Source: an uncultured Prevotellaceae bacterium (GTDB lineage: Bacteria > Bacteroidota > Bacteroidia > Bacteroidales > Bacteroidaceae). Taken from it: a stretch of DNA of 46,065 nt. Of this stretch, positions 35,635 to 44,799 are shown piece by piece. Every line of letters begins with the position of its first letter. Position 1 is the first letter of the stretch. A program made the translations under genes and the position numbers. The stretch covers positions 1 through 46,065 of the forward strand of contig CAMNJH010000005.1 in assembly GCA_946541275.1 (NCBI GenBank), read 5' to 3'. The notes beneath the pieces are model-generated. The model did not search any database. It was not told the DNA's origin and was given only the letters and a program-made list of their open reading frames with translations.

Positions 35635-36387
35635 ATGGCGAACTGGAAAAAAATACTCACCATCACACTCAATGTCATCATCGGCATCTACCTGCTGCTG
35701 GCCGTTACTGCGTTCAACCGCCCTGCCGAGAAAGACATGGTGTGCCAGAACTTGGACATCACCATTGAGCGGGGGGTGGTAGCCGGTTTCCTCTCGCCTG
35801 CTGACGTGCGCCGCATGCTCAACGATGCCAACATCAACCCCATAGGGAAGATTCTGGCCGACGTCAACCTGCGTCAGATAGAGGAGCGGCTGCAGGCCAA
35901 CGAGCTTATTGAGAACGCAGAATGCTATAAGACGCAGAATGGCAATGTGGCCATCCAACTGTCAGAACGGGTGCCCGTGATGCGAGTCATGGCACAGAAT
36001 GGAGACGACTACTACGTTGACAATACAGGGAAAACGCTGAAGAACACAGGCTATGTGTGCAATCTGGTGGTGGCCACAGGGGCCATCAGTACCAACTATT
36101 CCAGTCGCGTTCTGGCTCCTCTGGGCCGACTACTGCTGGCCGATGATTTCTGGCGCAACCAGATAGAGCAAATAAACATACTGCCCGACAGTACCATTGA
36201 GATGGTGCCGCGCGTGGGTCATCATGTGGTTTACCTGGGCCGCCCCACTGGAATCAAGAAAAAGCTGGAGCGCCTGCGCAAGTTCTACAAATACGGGCTC
36301 AGTCAGGCCGGATGGAACAAATACTCGGTCATAAGCGTGGAGTTCAACAACCAGATTATTTGCAAGAAGAGAAAGAACAAAAGATAG
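35635..36387 (+). CDS. ftsQ: cell division protein FtsQ
   Basis: From the ATG at 35635 this is a 250-residue protein with a short cytoplasmic end (MANWKKILT), one membrane helix (about 8-24), a POTRA-like domain (about 35-105) and a periplasmic FtsQ beta domain (about 110-235). The frame is open back to a TTG at 35584 just after murC, but those 17 residues are polar and unlike FtsQ starts, so the ATG is preferred. It links FtsL and FtsB-like partners at the septum. It is in the standard place between murC and ftsA. Confidence 0.9.
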   Translation: MANWKKILTITLNVIIGIYLLLAVTAFNRPAEKDMVCQNLDITIERGVVAGFLSPADVRRMLNDANINPIGKILADVNLRQIEERLQANELIENAECYKTQNGNVAIQLSERVPVMRVMAQNGDDYYVDNTGKTLKNTGYVCNLVVATGAISTNYSSRVLAPLGRLLLADDFWRNQIEQINILPDSTIEMVPRVGHHVVYLGRPTGIKKKLERLRKFYKYGLSQAGWNKYSVISVEFNNQIICKKRKNKR

Positions 36388-36414
36388 TAATCAGTTTATC
36401 AAACAATCATAAAT

Positions 36415-37866
36415 ATGGCAGCAGAACAAAAAGAATTTATCGTGGCAATAGAGCTCGGCTCCTCCAAGGTGACCGCTATTGCCGGACAGAAGAAGACCGA
36501 CGGCAGCATTTCCGTGTTGGCGCTCGTCCGGGAAGATTCTACCTCGTTTATCCGGAAGGGTAGAGTGTACAACATTGACAAGACGGCACAGTGCTTGCAG
36601 AGCATCATCAAGAAGCTTGAGGCTCAGCTGAAGAATCGTGTCGTCCAGGTCTTCGTGGGCGTAGGCGGACAGTCACTACGCTCAGTGCTCAACTCCATCA
36701 GTCGCGACTTGCCCAGCGACAGCATCGTGACGCAGGAAATGGTGGTGGAACTGATGGATGAAAACCTGACCCTGGAATATCCCGACCAGAAGATTCTGGA
36801 TGTGGCCGAGCAGGAATACCGCATTGACTCGCAGTTGCAGATGGATCCCGTGGGCATTCGCGCCTCTCACCTGGAGGGCAACTTCCTGAACATTCTGGTG
36901 CGCAAGGCTTTCTTTGAGAACCTAAACAGATGCTTTGAGATGGCCAACATCAAAGTGGCAGAACTCTATTTGGCTCCGCTGGCACTGGCCAATGCCGTAC
37001 TGACCGAGGCTGAGAAGCGCTCGGGCTGCGCTTTGGTCGACATCGGTGCCGACACCACCACCGTCAGCGTGTTCTGGAAGAACGTGCTGCGCCATCTGGC
37101 CGTCATCCCCCTGGGCTCCAACAATGTCACCAAGGACATTGCATCGCTGCAGATGGAGGAGAGCGAAGCCGAACAGATGAAGCTGAAGTACGCATCGGCC
37201 TACACCGACAACAACGAGATTGACCCCACGCTGAAATACTCTATTGACGCCGAGCGCCAGGTGGACAGTCGCCGCTTCATCGAAATCGTTGAAGGACGCA
37301 TGCAGGAAATCATTGAGAACGTCAGCTACCAGATTCCGTCAGAGTATTCTGACAAGCTGCTGGGAGGCATCATCCTCACCGGAGGCGGAGCTAACATGAA
37401 GAACATTGAAAAGGCCTTCTCCATCAACACCCGCAGTGAGCGCATACGCGTGGCCAAGTTCGTCACCACCACCATCAACACCAACAACGATCAGCTGAAA
37501 GCACGCAACGGCATGTACAACACCGTGCTGGGACTGCTGGCCAAGGGCGACATCAACTGCGCCGGCCGTGGATTGGATGAACAGGGCAGTCTTTTTGACG
37601 AAGACAAAGACGAAGCACCCATAGTTCCCGACCGCAAGCCACGCCAGGCACACGAGACGCAGACGGGCACCATCCGCACGCAGCAGGAAGAACAGCAGGC
37701 TGCCGAGCTGGCACGCCTGAAGAAAGAAGAGGAGGAACGACTGGAGCGTGAGCGCCTGGAGCGCGAGGCTGAAGAGGCCCGCCGCCAAAAGAAAGAGAAC
37801 AGCCGCTGGAACCGCTTCAAACGTACCATCAAGAAATTCGGCTCTGACATCATCGCCGAAGAATAA
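36415..37866 (+). CDS. ftsA: cell division protein FtsA
   Basis: This 483-residue actin-like ATPase begins EFIVAIELGSSKVTAIAGQ (phosphate 1 motif) and has CALVDIGADTTTVSVFW (phosphate 2, about 205-220) and GGIILTGGGANMKNIEKAF (adenosine motif, about 318-336). A long charged linker rich in Glu/Arg (about 420-465) leads to a basic amphipathic C-terminal helix (NRFKRTIKKFGSDII), the membrane-targeting sequence that tethers FtsZ to the membrane. The linker is longer than in E. coli FtsA. Confidence 0.95.
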   Translation: MAAEQKEFIVAIELGSSKVTAIAGQKKTDGSISVLALVREDSTSFIRKGRVYNIDKTAQCLQSIIKKLEAQLKNRVVQVFVGVGGQSLRSVLNSISRDLPSDSIVTQEMVVELMDENLTLEYPDQKILDVAEQEYRIDSQLQMDPVGIRASHLEGNFLNILVRKAFFENLNRCFEMANIKVAELYLAPLALANAVLTEAEKRSGCALVDIGADTTTVSVFWKNVLRHLAVIPLGSNNVTKDIASLQMEESEAEQMKLKYASAYTDNNEIDPTLKYSIDAERQVDSRRFIEIVEGRMQEIIENVSYQIPSEYSDKLLGGIILTGGGANMKNIEKAFSINTRSERIRVAKFVTTTINTNNDQLKARNGMYNTVLGLLAKGDINCAGRGLDEQGSLFDEDKDEAPIVPDRKPRQAHETQTGTIRTQQEEQQAAELARLKKEEEERLERERLEREAEEARRQKKENSRWNRFKRTIKKFGSDIIAEE

Positions 37867-37921
37867 AACTCCCCATCACTCCCATCAACTCCCAAATATT
37901 TCCATAAAAGAACAAACGACA

Positions 37922-39238
37922 ATGAACAATAACGACATACTCGACTTCGGAGTGCCCGAAGAACGCCACAGCATTATCAAGGTCATCGGCGTAGGCGGCG
38001 GTGGCGGCAATGCCGTGAACCACATGTACAAGGAAGGCATACACGACGTGACCTTCGTAGTCTGTAACACTGATAACCAGGCTCTGAACGATTCGCCCGT
38101 TCCCGTGAAGCTGCAGCTGGGCAGTGAAGGACTGGGCGCCGGCAATCGCCCTGCCAGGGCAAAGGCAGCTGCCGAAGAGAGCCTGGACGATATTAAGCGC
38201 ATGCTTGACGACGGTACTCGCATGACATTCATCACCGCCGGTATGGGCGGTGGAACGGGCACAGGCGCTGCTCCCGTCATTGCCAAGGTCAGCAAGGAAA
38301 TGGGCATCCTCACCGTGGGCATCGTCACCATTCCCTTCCGCTTTGAGGGCAACAAGAAGATTGACCAGGCCCTCGACGGCGTGGAGGAGATGCACAAGCA
38401 TGTCGATGCACTGCTCGTCATCAACAACGAGCGACTGCGTGAAATATACCCTGACCTCAGTTTCCTCGACGCTTTCGGCAAAGCCGACGACACCCTGAGC
38501 GTAGCCGCCAAGTCAATAGCCGAGATTATCACCCTGCATGGCACCATGAACCTGGACTTCAACGACGTGAAGACCGTGCTGCAGGACGGCGGCGTGGCCA
38601 TCATGTCAACAGGCTACGGCGAGGGCGAGGAGCGCGTGAAGAAGGCCATCGACGATGCCCTCAACTCGCCCCTGCTCAACGATAACGATATCTTCAACTC
38701 CAAGAAGATCCTGCTCAACATCTCGTTCAGCCACCAGAAGGACTCGAAGGACAACTTCATGATGGAGGAAATGAACTACGTGCACGAGTTCATGGAGAAG
38801 TTTGGCGACTTTGAAATCAAATGGGGCGTAGCCATTGACCCCGACCTTGGCAAGAAGGTGAAGGTGACCATCCTGGCCACGGGCTTCGGCATGGAGAATG
38901 TGGACGGCATGGAGGAGCGCATGCTCAAACAGCAGACGCGCGAAGAGGCCAACCGACTGGCCGAGGAGCAGGAGCTGGCAGCCAAGCGCGACGAGCGCCG
39001 AGGACACTACTACGGCGAGGGCGATGCTACGAAACGCTACAAGCGCCGTCCCAACATCTACATCTTCAGCGCTGAAGACCTGGACAACGACGATGTCATC
39101 TCTGCCGTAGAGTCGACGCCTACCTATAAGCGCTCCAAGGAGATCCTGAACAGCATTGGCAACCAGAACACCGCGCCAGAGAAACCCCGAGTAGAACAGC
39201 CAGACGTCACACAAGGAGTCATTGACTTCATAGGATAA
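37922..39238 (+). CDS. ftsZ: tubulin-like division GTPase FtsZ
   Basis: From the ATG at 37922 this is a 438-residue FtsZ. The first block is IIKVIGVGGGGGNAVNHM (18-35) and the GTP-binding signature is GGGTGTGAAP (109-118). The conserved NNERL and later MSTGYGEGEERVKKAIDDAL blocks follow, and the C-terminus has a charged linker and a short tail (VTQGVIDFIG) for FtsA or other partners. The frame is open back to 37748, but that part overlaps ftsA in another frame and lacks FtsZ-like sequence. It polymerises into the Z-ring at mid-cell. It is the last gene of the dcw cluster here. Confidence 0.97.
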   Translation: MNNNDILDFGVPEERHSIIKVIGVGGGGGNAVNHMYKEGIHDVTFVVCNTDNQALNDSPVPVKLQLGSEGLGAGNRPARAKAAAEESLDDIKRMLDDGTRMTFITAGMGGGTGTGAAPVIAKVSKEMGILTVGIVTIPFRFEGNKKIDQALDGVEEMHKHVDALLVINNERLREIYPDLSFLDAFGKADDTLSVAAKSIAEIITLHGTMNLDFNDVKTVLQDGGVAIMSTGYGEGEERVKKAIDDALNSPLLNDNDIFNSKKILLNISFSHQKDSKDNFMMEEMNYVHEFMEKFGDFEIKWGVAIDPDLGKKVKVTILATGFGMENVDGMEERMLKQQTREEANRLAEEQELAAKRDERRGHYYGEGDATKRYKRRPNIYIFSAEDLDNDDVISAVESTPTYKRSKEILNSIGNQNTAPEKPRVEQPDVTQGVIDFIG

Positions 39239-39262
39239 AAAGATTGTTTTACATAACGACGA

Positions 39263-39317
39263 GACCCTTCACCCACAGCGCATTGTTCTGCTTGCCAGCG
39301 CATTAGGGTGAGGGGTC
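39263..39317. terminator. hairpin downstream of ftsZ
   Basis: GACCCTTCACCC (39263-39274) pairs with GGGTGAGGGGTC (39306-39317) over 12 bp with one G-U pair; the loop holds two copies of CAGCGCATT. No T-tract follows, so it is not a canonical intrinsic terminator, but it could stabilise the mRNA end or stop transcription with help from Rho. Confidence 0.4.
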
Positions 39318-39420
39318 ATCGTGCGTTCATGGCATAAAGCCTAGATGAGTTACCATAATCATCAACATCGTGGGAAGTGAAAGAAGTAATCAATAAGTAA
39401 CTAGGATTCAAGCTATATCG

Positions 39421-39625
39421 GCGACTTTTTGCATACTTCAAAAAACATGCTGCAAAGTATGCAATATAAATGTTAAAACGGAATAATTCAATAGGGCGGC
39501 GAGATTTTCCAAAACGGCGTTGACTTTTTGAAAAACGGCGGCGCCGTTTTGAAAAATCTCGTTGACTTTTTGGAAAATCCCATTGACCTTTTGAATTTGC
39601 ATATTTCTTTGCATATTATGCAGTT
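39421..39625. repeat. composite repeat element, copy C
   Basis: The core (about 39495-39600) is a run of 21-base units such as GGCGTTGACTTTTTGAAAAAC that are close to the units of copies A and B. Read on the minus strand they give heptads FSKKSTR, FFKTAPP, FFKKSTP and FWKISPP. The GTGCTACTN arms of copies A and B are missing. Instead a 10-bp inverted repeat, TTGCATACTT (39429-39438) with AAGTATGCAA (39455-39464), lies to the left and TTTGCATAT-type sequence to the right (39597-39625). The 489-base gap between ftsZ and the kinase gene otherwise holds no gene. Confidence 0.65.
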
Positions 39626-39674
39626 TTTATTCAGAATAGCGCATCGGCTTTTCCTTCATTTTCTTCAAGAAAGT

Positions 39675-39705
39675 TTTGTGGAACAAACAATTGTTTGTAA
39701 CTTTG
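39675..39705 (+). promoter_or_regulatory. promoter of the kinase-FGE operon
   Basis: TTTG (39675-39678), a 19-base spacer and TAACTTTG (39698-39705) match the Bacteroidetes promoter consensus in both sequence and spacing. Transcription would start near 39712, only about 27 bases before the preferred start codon. Confidence 0.75.
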
Positions 39706-39738
39706 TAGCCAGTTGAAATATTATATGTGGACATAGTT

Positions 39739-41577
39739 ATGGATAGAAATATGCTCCCTGTTGGCACGTTGCTAAGAAACGGAACTTACAAAGTGACCCA
39801 GCATTTGGCGAATGGCGGATTTGGAAACACCTACGTGGTGGAGAACCTGATGTTTAACGAGACCTATGCACTGAAGGAATTCTTCATCAAGGGTGTTAAT
39901 ACCAGGTCGGGCAATTCTGTACTGGTCAGCCAGATTGACAACAAGACATTGTTTGAGACGCAGAAAGAGAAATTCAAGAAAGAGGCCATACGCCTGCGCA
40001 AGCTGAACCATCCCGGCATTGTCAAGCTGTATGATTTGTTTGAAGAAAACGGCACTGTCTACTATGTGATGGATTTCATTGACGGCAGGTCGCTTGCTGA
40101 AGTGCTGAAACAGCAAGGGCCAATGTCGGAAGCTGAAGCCAGGAAGATGCTAGAGCAACTGCTCCTCATTCTTGACGCCGTGCATAGCCAGGGGCTCACC
40201 CACATGGACATCAAACCGTCGAATATCATGGTGGACAAGGGAGGAGCTTACCATCTAATTGACTTTGGAGCCAGCAAACAGATGACAGGCTCTGAGCGGC
40301 AGGCCACAGCTGCAACGACGGCTTTTGCCTATACAAAAGGATTTGCCCCCATTGAGCAGGTCAATGAGGAAATGAAGAATGTAGGCCCCTGGACCGACCT
40401 TTATGCCCTGGGAGCCACACTCTACATGATGCTCACCCAAAACGAGCCACCCTCCAGTTCGGAAATCATTGAGCAAGGAGAAAAAGCCTTCCTCTTCCCC
40501 AGCAGCACCAGCAGCGACACCAAGGAAATCATTCTGTGGATGATGCAACCAAGCAGACAAAAGCGGCCGCAATCAGTGCAGGATATGCTTTCACCGCTAT
40601 CTTCTGAGAATCAAGGACTTGCGACCAAAGTGAATGGTTCTCTCGAAACAATGATACACATTCAGGATGAACCTCAAGGCAATGGAAAATCTTCAAAGGG
40701 GATGCGCTATGCGCTGGGGGGAGCGTGCATTCTGCTATTAGTCGGTTTAGCCTTGTTCCTGTCCTTCCGCTCATGTCAGTCAGACAAGCGCTCATTGTAC
40801 GAGGATGATGACGATGAGCCAGCTGAAGAGTTGGCCGAAGAGAAAGAATACAGCCATGCTGGAAATCATGAAACCACTGATGATGCTGACCTCTTATCAT
40901 TCCAGGTAGGTGAAGCAACCTTCAGGGTTAAGCGGGTCAAGGGAGACACCTTCATGATGGGAGCCACCAGTGAGCAGACGCCTTATGCCGAGGAGCATGA
41001 ATATCCGGTGCACGAAGTCACGCTGAGAGACTACTACATAGGAGAGACTGAAGTCACCCAGGATTTATGGGAAGAAGTGATGGGCTACAACCCTTCGGCC
41101 CATCAGGGTGGCAGTCTGCCTGTTGAGTCGGTAAGCTACGAAGAGTGCCAGCAGTTTGTCAGCAAGCTGAACAATATCACGCACAAAAGCTTCAGACTGC
41201 CCACTGAGGCTGAATGGGAGTTTGCCGCCAGGGGAGGCAAAGCCAGCCAGGGATATGTCTATGCTGGCAGCAACGACGCAGAGGAGGTGGGCTGGACATC
41301 GGCGAACAGCACCAGCACCCACCCCGTCAGACAGAAGAGGCCCAACGAGCTAGGGCTTTACGACATGACCGGCAATGTGTGCGAATGGTGCCAGGACTGG
41401 TTTGGTAGCTATCCTGACAGCTGGCAGAAGAACCCTCTAGGACCTGCCCAGGGAACAGTAAGAGTGGGAAGAGGAGGAGGATGGTGCAACAGTGCCAAGC
41501 GGAACAGAGTATCCATACGCAATTCTGGTAACCCCACCTATAGCGACCATAATTTAGGATTCCGACTGGCCATGTAA
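39739..41577 (+). CDS. transmembrane Ser/Thr kinase fused to FGE-sulfatase (SUMF1-like) domain
   Basis: From the ATG at 39739 this is a 612-residue protein. The Hanks-type kinase domain (about 10-280) has the loop GGFGNTYVV, the ATP lysine in ALKEFF (K46), HMDIKPSN with catalytic D157 (HMD where HRD is usual) and DFG at 175-177. A basic and polar linker precedes one membrane helix (about 324-342, GACILLLVGLALFLSF). Then come an acidic stretch and a C-terminal FGE-sulfatase domain (about 390-612) with VHEVTLRDYYIGETEVTQDLWEEVMG, RLPTEAEWEFAARGG, YDMTGNVCEWCQDW and LGFRLAM. The kinase would be cytoplasmic and the FGE-like domain periplasmic. SGNH and beta-helix genes follow within four bases and by overlap. 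A GTG at 39727 is an alternative start. Confidence 0.87.
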   Translation: MDRNMLPVGTLLRNGTYKVTQHLANGGFGNTYVVENLMFNETYALKEFFIKGVNTRSGNSVLVSQIDNKTLFETQKEKFKKEAIRLRKLNHPGIVKLYDLFEENGTVYYVMDFIDGRSLAEVLKQQGPMSEAEARKMLEQLLLILDAVHSQGLTHMDIKPSNIMVDKGGAYHLIDFGASKQMTGSERQATAATTAFAYTKGFAPIEQVNEEMKNVGPWTDLYALGATLYMMLTQNEPPSSSEIIEQGEKAFLFPSSTSSDTKEIILWMMQPSRQKRPQSVQDMLSPLSSENQGLATKVNGSLETMIHIQDEPQGNGKSSKGMRYALGGACILLLVGLALFLSFRSCQSDKRSLYEDDDDEPAEELAEEKEYSHAGNHETTDDADLLSFQVGEATFRVKRVKGDTFMMGATSEQTPYAEEHEYPVHEVTLRDYYIGETEVTQDLWEEVMGYNPSAHQGGSLPVESVSYEECQQFVSKLNNITHKSFRLPTEAEWEFAARGGKASQGYVYAGSNDAEEVGWTSANSTSTHPVRQKRPNELGLYDMTGNVCEWCQDWFGSYPDSWQKNPLGPAQGTVRVGRGGGWCNSAKRNRVSIRNSGNPTYSDHNLGFRLAM

Positions 41578-41581
41578 CGAA

Positions 41582-42334
41582 ATGAAACGACTGCTCATCA
41601 TACTCACCGCCCTGGCCCTTTCGGCCCCATCCTATTGTCAAACAAAGATGGCCATACTGGGTGACAGCTACTCTACATACGAAGGCTATGTGGAGCCTGA
41701 CAGCAATGCCATCTGGTATGCTGACGAATCGCGCTACAACAATGATGTTCACCATGTGGAATCCACGTGGTGGTGGATATTGGCAGAGCAGCTACATGCC
41801 GAAATAACCAGGAACAACTCCTATTCAGGCTCCACCATTTGCAACACCGGCTATTACAAGAAGGACTATTCAGACAGGTCATTCATAGCCAGAATGGACG
41901 ACATAGGGAAGCCTGACATCCTTTTCGTCTTCGGAGGCACGAACGACTGTTGGGCTAATGTCCCTCTAGGCAATTACGTCTATGCCAACTGGACAAAGGA
42001 CGACCTGTTCAAATTCAGGCCTGCCCTGTGCTTTCTCCTGCAGCACCTCAAGAAGTCATTACCTTCCACAAGAATTATCTTCATCGTCAATTCAAAGCTG
42101 TCACGTCCATACACACTATCCATGTATGAAGCTTTCATACACTATCAGACAGAGTGTATACAGTTGGACGGAATAGACAAACAAGACGGTCATCCATCCA
42201 CTTTGGGAATGCAGCAGATAGCAATGGCCATTATCAACTACTTGAAGGCAAAGGATTCAGCCGGCTTTTATGACATGCTGCACTTTAACATCCTAGAACA
42301 GTCACTTCACCAATTAAACGACAACAGCAAATGA
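41582..42334 (+). CDS. secreted SGNH/GDSL hydrolase
   Basis: This 250-residue protein has a signal peptide (about 1-20, ending SYC-Q) and an SGNH hydrolase domain. The catalytic serine is S29 in ILGDSYS, the block III motif is GGTND (118-122) and the catalytic pair is D202-x-H204 in DGHPSTLG. Such enzymes deacetylate sugars or hydrolyse esters; the substrate is not visible. It lies four bases after the kinase-FGE gene and overlaps the next gene by four bases (ATGA), so all three are almost certainly one operon. Confidence 0.82.
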   Translation: MKRLLIILTALALSAPSYCQTKMAILGDSYSTYEGYVEPDSNAIWYADESRYNNDVHHVESTWWWILAEQLHAEITRNNSYSGSTICNTGYYKKDYSDRSFIARMDDIGKPDILFVFGGTNDCWANVPLGNYVYANWTKDDLFKFRPALCFLLQHLKKSLPSTRIIFIVNSKLSRPYTLSMYEAFIHYQTECIQLDGIDKQDGHPSTLGMQQIAMAIINYLKAKDSAGFYDMLHFNILEQSLHQLNDNSK

Positions 42335-44664
42335 AAAAACTATTCTTACCATTGATGGGCCTTTTGTTTTCTATGGCTCTGGAAGCCCAACCCCGGCTGG
42401 ACGAGTGCCACTTGCTGCTTGACGGGGCACTGACTGACGAAGAGATAGCCGACCAGCCGTTTATGTTCAACTCAGTGCAGGAAGTCATGAGGCATCTGAG
42501 TGACACCACAACCATCTACATACGCCCCTGGGTGTACTGGGTGGACAATCCCGACACACCCGAGGTGAGGGAAGGCCTGAACGGACGGGAGCCTTTTGGC
42601 ATGGTGATAAGGACAGGCGGGCTGAGTCTCATCGGGCTGGGTAAGAATCCAGGCGACGTGGTACTGGCATCAGCACGCGGACAGATGCAGGGAGCCGTGG
42701 GCAATTTCACGATGTTCGACTTCCACGTTGACAAACTGCACGTTGAGAACCTGACCATGGGCAACTTCTGCAATGTGGACCTCGACTATCCGCTACATCC
42801 ACAGCTGAGCCGCCCCAAGCGCAGCGAGGCCATCACCCAGGCTCATGTAGGCTATGTACATGGAAAGAAGCTGACGGCACACAAGGTGCGGTTCATCAGC
42901 CGACTGAACCTGAACCCACTGAACGGAGCCGAGGAGAGCATCTACGACAACTGCCACTTTGAATGTACCGACGACGCACTGAACGGCGGGAAAGCCATCT
43001 ACCGCCACTGCGACTTCGACCTCTATGGCTCAAAGCCTTTCTGGAGCACATTCGGAACCGGCCCCATGCTGGTGGACTGCGACTTCTACGTAAAGAGCGA
43101 CAACCACGACATGTACTTCTGCAAGCAAGGCGGACCGCTGACGCTGGTGGACTGCCGCTATCATGCCCCCGAGGGATGCTATCTGGGCTGGACGGCTTAT
43201 CCTCAGTCCTGGCTGCGGTGCTATCAGCGCCATTTCACGATGAACGGGCAACCTTACACCATAGGCCATAAGCAGGGACAGAACAGCGTGGAGCTGGCCT
43301 GGCTGGACACACTAGTACGGGCACGGGCCGCCAGCCCCGAGGAGGAAGAGGCCTGGCTGCAGCGCATCCCCCATCTGGCCATCAGCCAGCATGAGGTGCG
43401 GCTGAGGGCCCCAGGAAAACTTACGCTGACCAGCGAGGCCGACGTGACCTGGCTGGTGGAGGAAGGCTACGAGCTGTATGCTTTCCCACAGGGAGAGGAG
43501 ATTAGCGCAACACCACAGGGAGGCACCATGGGAAAGGGGATGGAAGAAGGGAGGCACCTGCAGAGCCGAAAACATTTCGCCCTGGCTAACGGCACAAATG
43601 AAACTGCTTCATTTTGCATCATAGCCCGCAGCCGCGATGGTCGCGAAGCTGCCTGCCATGTGGTGCTCAGTCCCAGTCTGCTCCCTGCCCCCCAATTCGT
43701 GAAGGAGCCCTCCATCGTCATAGAGAATGGCGTGGCAAGGCTGGACTATCAGCTGGACTTGACAAGAGGATTACGCGACCAATCAGAAATCACCTGGAGA
43801 CGCGACGGCATCGTGGTAAGCATGAGCCACGACAGCCCTCAGTGCACCTATCAGCTCACGCAGGCCGACCGGGGACATGTCATCACGGCCAGCATCATGC
43901 CCCGCCACCAGCGCAGCAGGCCCACTGCCCCCAGCCAGGTTGAAGCCCGCATCACGGAGACACCCACGGCCAGCTCGCTCATCACCGATTTCCACGACTT
44001 CCCCACCCTGTGGCAGCCGCAAGTGCTGGAAGGCTTTTGGACGGTGGACGGCTACAAGCCGACAGACACGGCCGAGTTTGACTGGAGTTTCAACCGCGAA
44101 AAGCCCATGTGGGCCTATGCTGAGGGATTCAACGGAGCCGTGGGACAGGGGCTGGTACAGGAGCAACGGGGCGCCCGACTGATGTACACCCCGCAGCAAA
44201 AAAGCTATGGCGACATGACCCTTACACTACACGTTGACCCCACGAAGACAGCGGGCCAGGGCTTTGGTTCTGCCACGGGCCAATATATGGACGTCTGCCT
44301 GAAATTCGACACCCGCTCGCTGACAGGCTACGGGCTGCGCATCATCCGCACAGCTGAGCACGCCAAGGCCGTCAGCTTCCTGCTTGTGGAATACAACAAC
44401 GGCAACATAAAACCCCTCACCGACCCCATCGTAGCCACCTGTTATCGCACCGGATGCACCATCGACCTGAGCTGCCAACACGGAGTGCTGACAGCGCATG
44501 TGGAGACAGCCACTGCTCCACCGGCCAACAGCGCCCTACCCCATGAGGTCGACCTACGCGCCAAAGTGCATCCAAACACCTTCGGCGGCATTCACATACA
44601 GCACACAGGATCGTGCGGAGAGAGTACCACCATGCTCCACAGACTGGAAGCCACATGGTTTTAG
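42331..44664 (+). CDS. large secreted beta-helix-like protein, possible carbohydrate-active enzyme
   Basis: This 777-residue protein has a signal peptide (about 1-19). Residues about 45-335 alternate short strands and turns (IYDNCHFECTDDALNGGKAIYRHCDFD, LVDCDFYVKSDNH, LTLVDCRYHAPEG) in the way of right-handed beta-helix proteins such as pectin esterases and lyases, which suggests a polysaccharide substrate. An Ig-like segment (about 455-540) and a C-terminal jelly-roll-like region (about 565-777, EFDWSFNREKPMWAYAEGF...) follow. I cannot assign a CAZy family or catalytic residues. The start overlaps the SGNH gene stop (ATGA), and the kinase-FGE gene is just upstream. Confidence 0.65.
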   Translation: MKKLFLPLMGLLFSMALEAQPRLDECHLLLDGALTDEEIADQPFMFNSVQEVMRHLSDTTTIYIRPWVYWVDNPDTPEVREGLNGREPFGMVIRTGGLSLIGLGKNPGDVVLASARGQMQGAVGNFTMFDFHVDKLHVENLTMGNFCNVDLDYPLHPQLSRPKRSEAITQAHVGYVHGKKLTAHKVRFISRLNLNPLNGAEESIYDNCHFECTDDALNGGKAIYRHCDFDLYGSKPFWSTFGTGPMLVDCDFYVKSDNHDMYFCKQGGPLTLVDCRYHAPEGCYLGWTAYPQSWLRCYQRHFTMNGQPYTIGHKQGQNSVELAWLDTLVRARAASPEEEEAWLQRIPHLAISQHEVRLRAPGKLTLTSEADVTWLVEEGYELYAFPQGEEISATPQGGTMGKGMEEGRHLQSRKHFALANGTNETASFCIIARSRDGREAACHVVLSPSLLPAPQFVKEPSIVIENGVARLDYQLDLTRGLRDQSEITWRRDGIVVSMSHDSPQCTYQLTQADRGHVITASIMPRHQRSRPTAPSQVEARITETPTASSLITDFHDFPTLWQPQVLEGFWTVDGYKPTDTAEFDWSFNREKPMWAYAEGFNGAVGQGLVQEQRGARLMYTPQQKSYGDMTLTLHVDPTKTAGQGFGSATGQYMDVCLKFDTRSLTGYGLRIIRTAEHAKAVSFLLVEYNNGNIKPLTDPIVATCYRTGCTIDLSCQHGVLTAHVETATAPPANSALPHEVDLRAKVHPNTFGGIHIQHTGSCGESTTMLHRLEATWF

Positions 44665-44799
44665 CCAGATTATTTGCCCGCAATTAAGTTCATTTAATAC
44701 TTTTTCCTTGCTGATGTGAGAAGATTTTCGTTATTTTGCAAATTACTTTTTTAACAATCCTCTTCATTATTATTAATCATTAAAAGAAAGGAGAATGCT

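Noticed and set aside
37748..37921. N-terminal extension of FtsZ
   Set aside because: It overlaps ftsA out of frame and lacks similarity to FtsZ starts; the ATG at 37922 gives the usual beginning.
23543..39238. Missing murF, murB and ddl in the dcw cluster
   Set aside because: Their absence from the cluster is normal in Bacteroidetes, where they are encoded elsewhere, so it is not a sign of loss.
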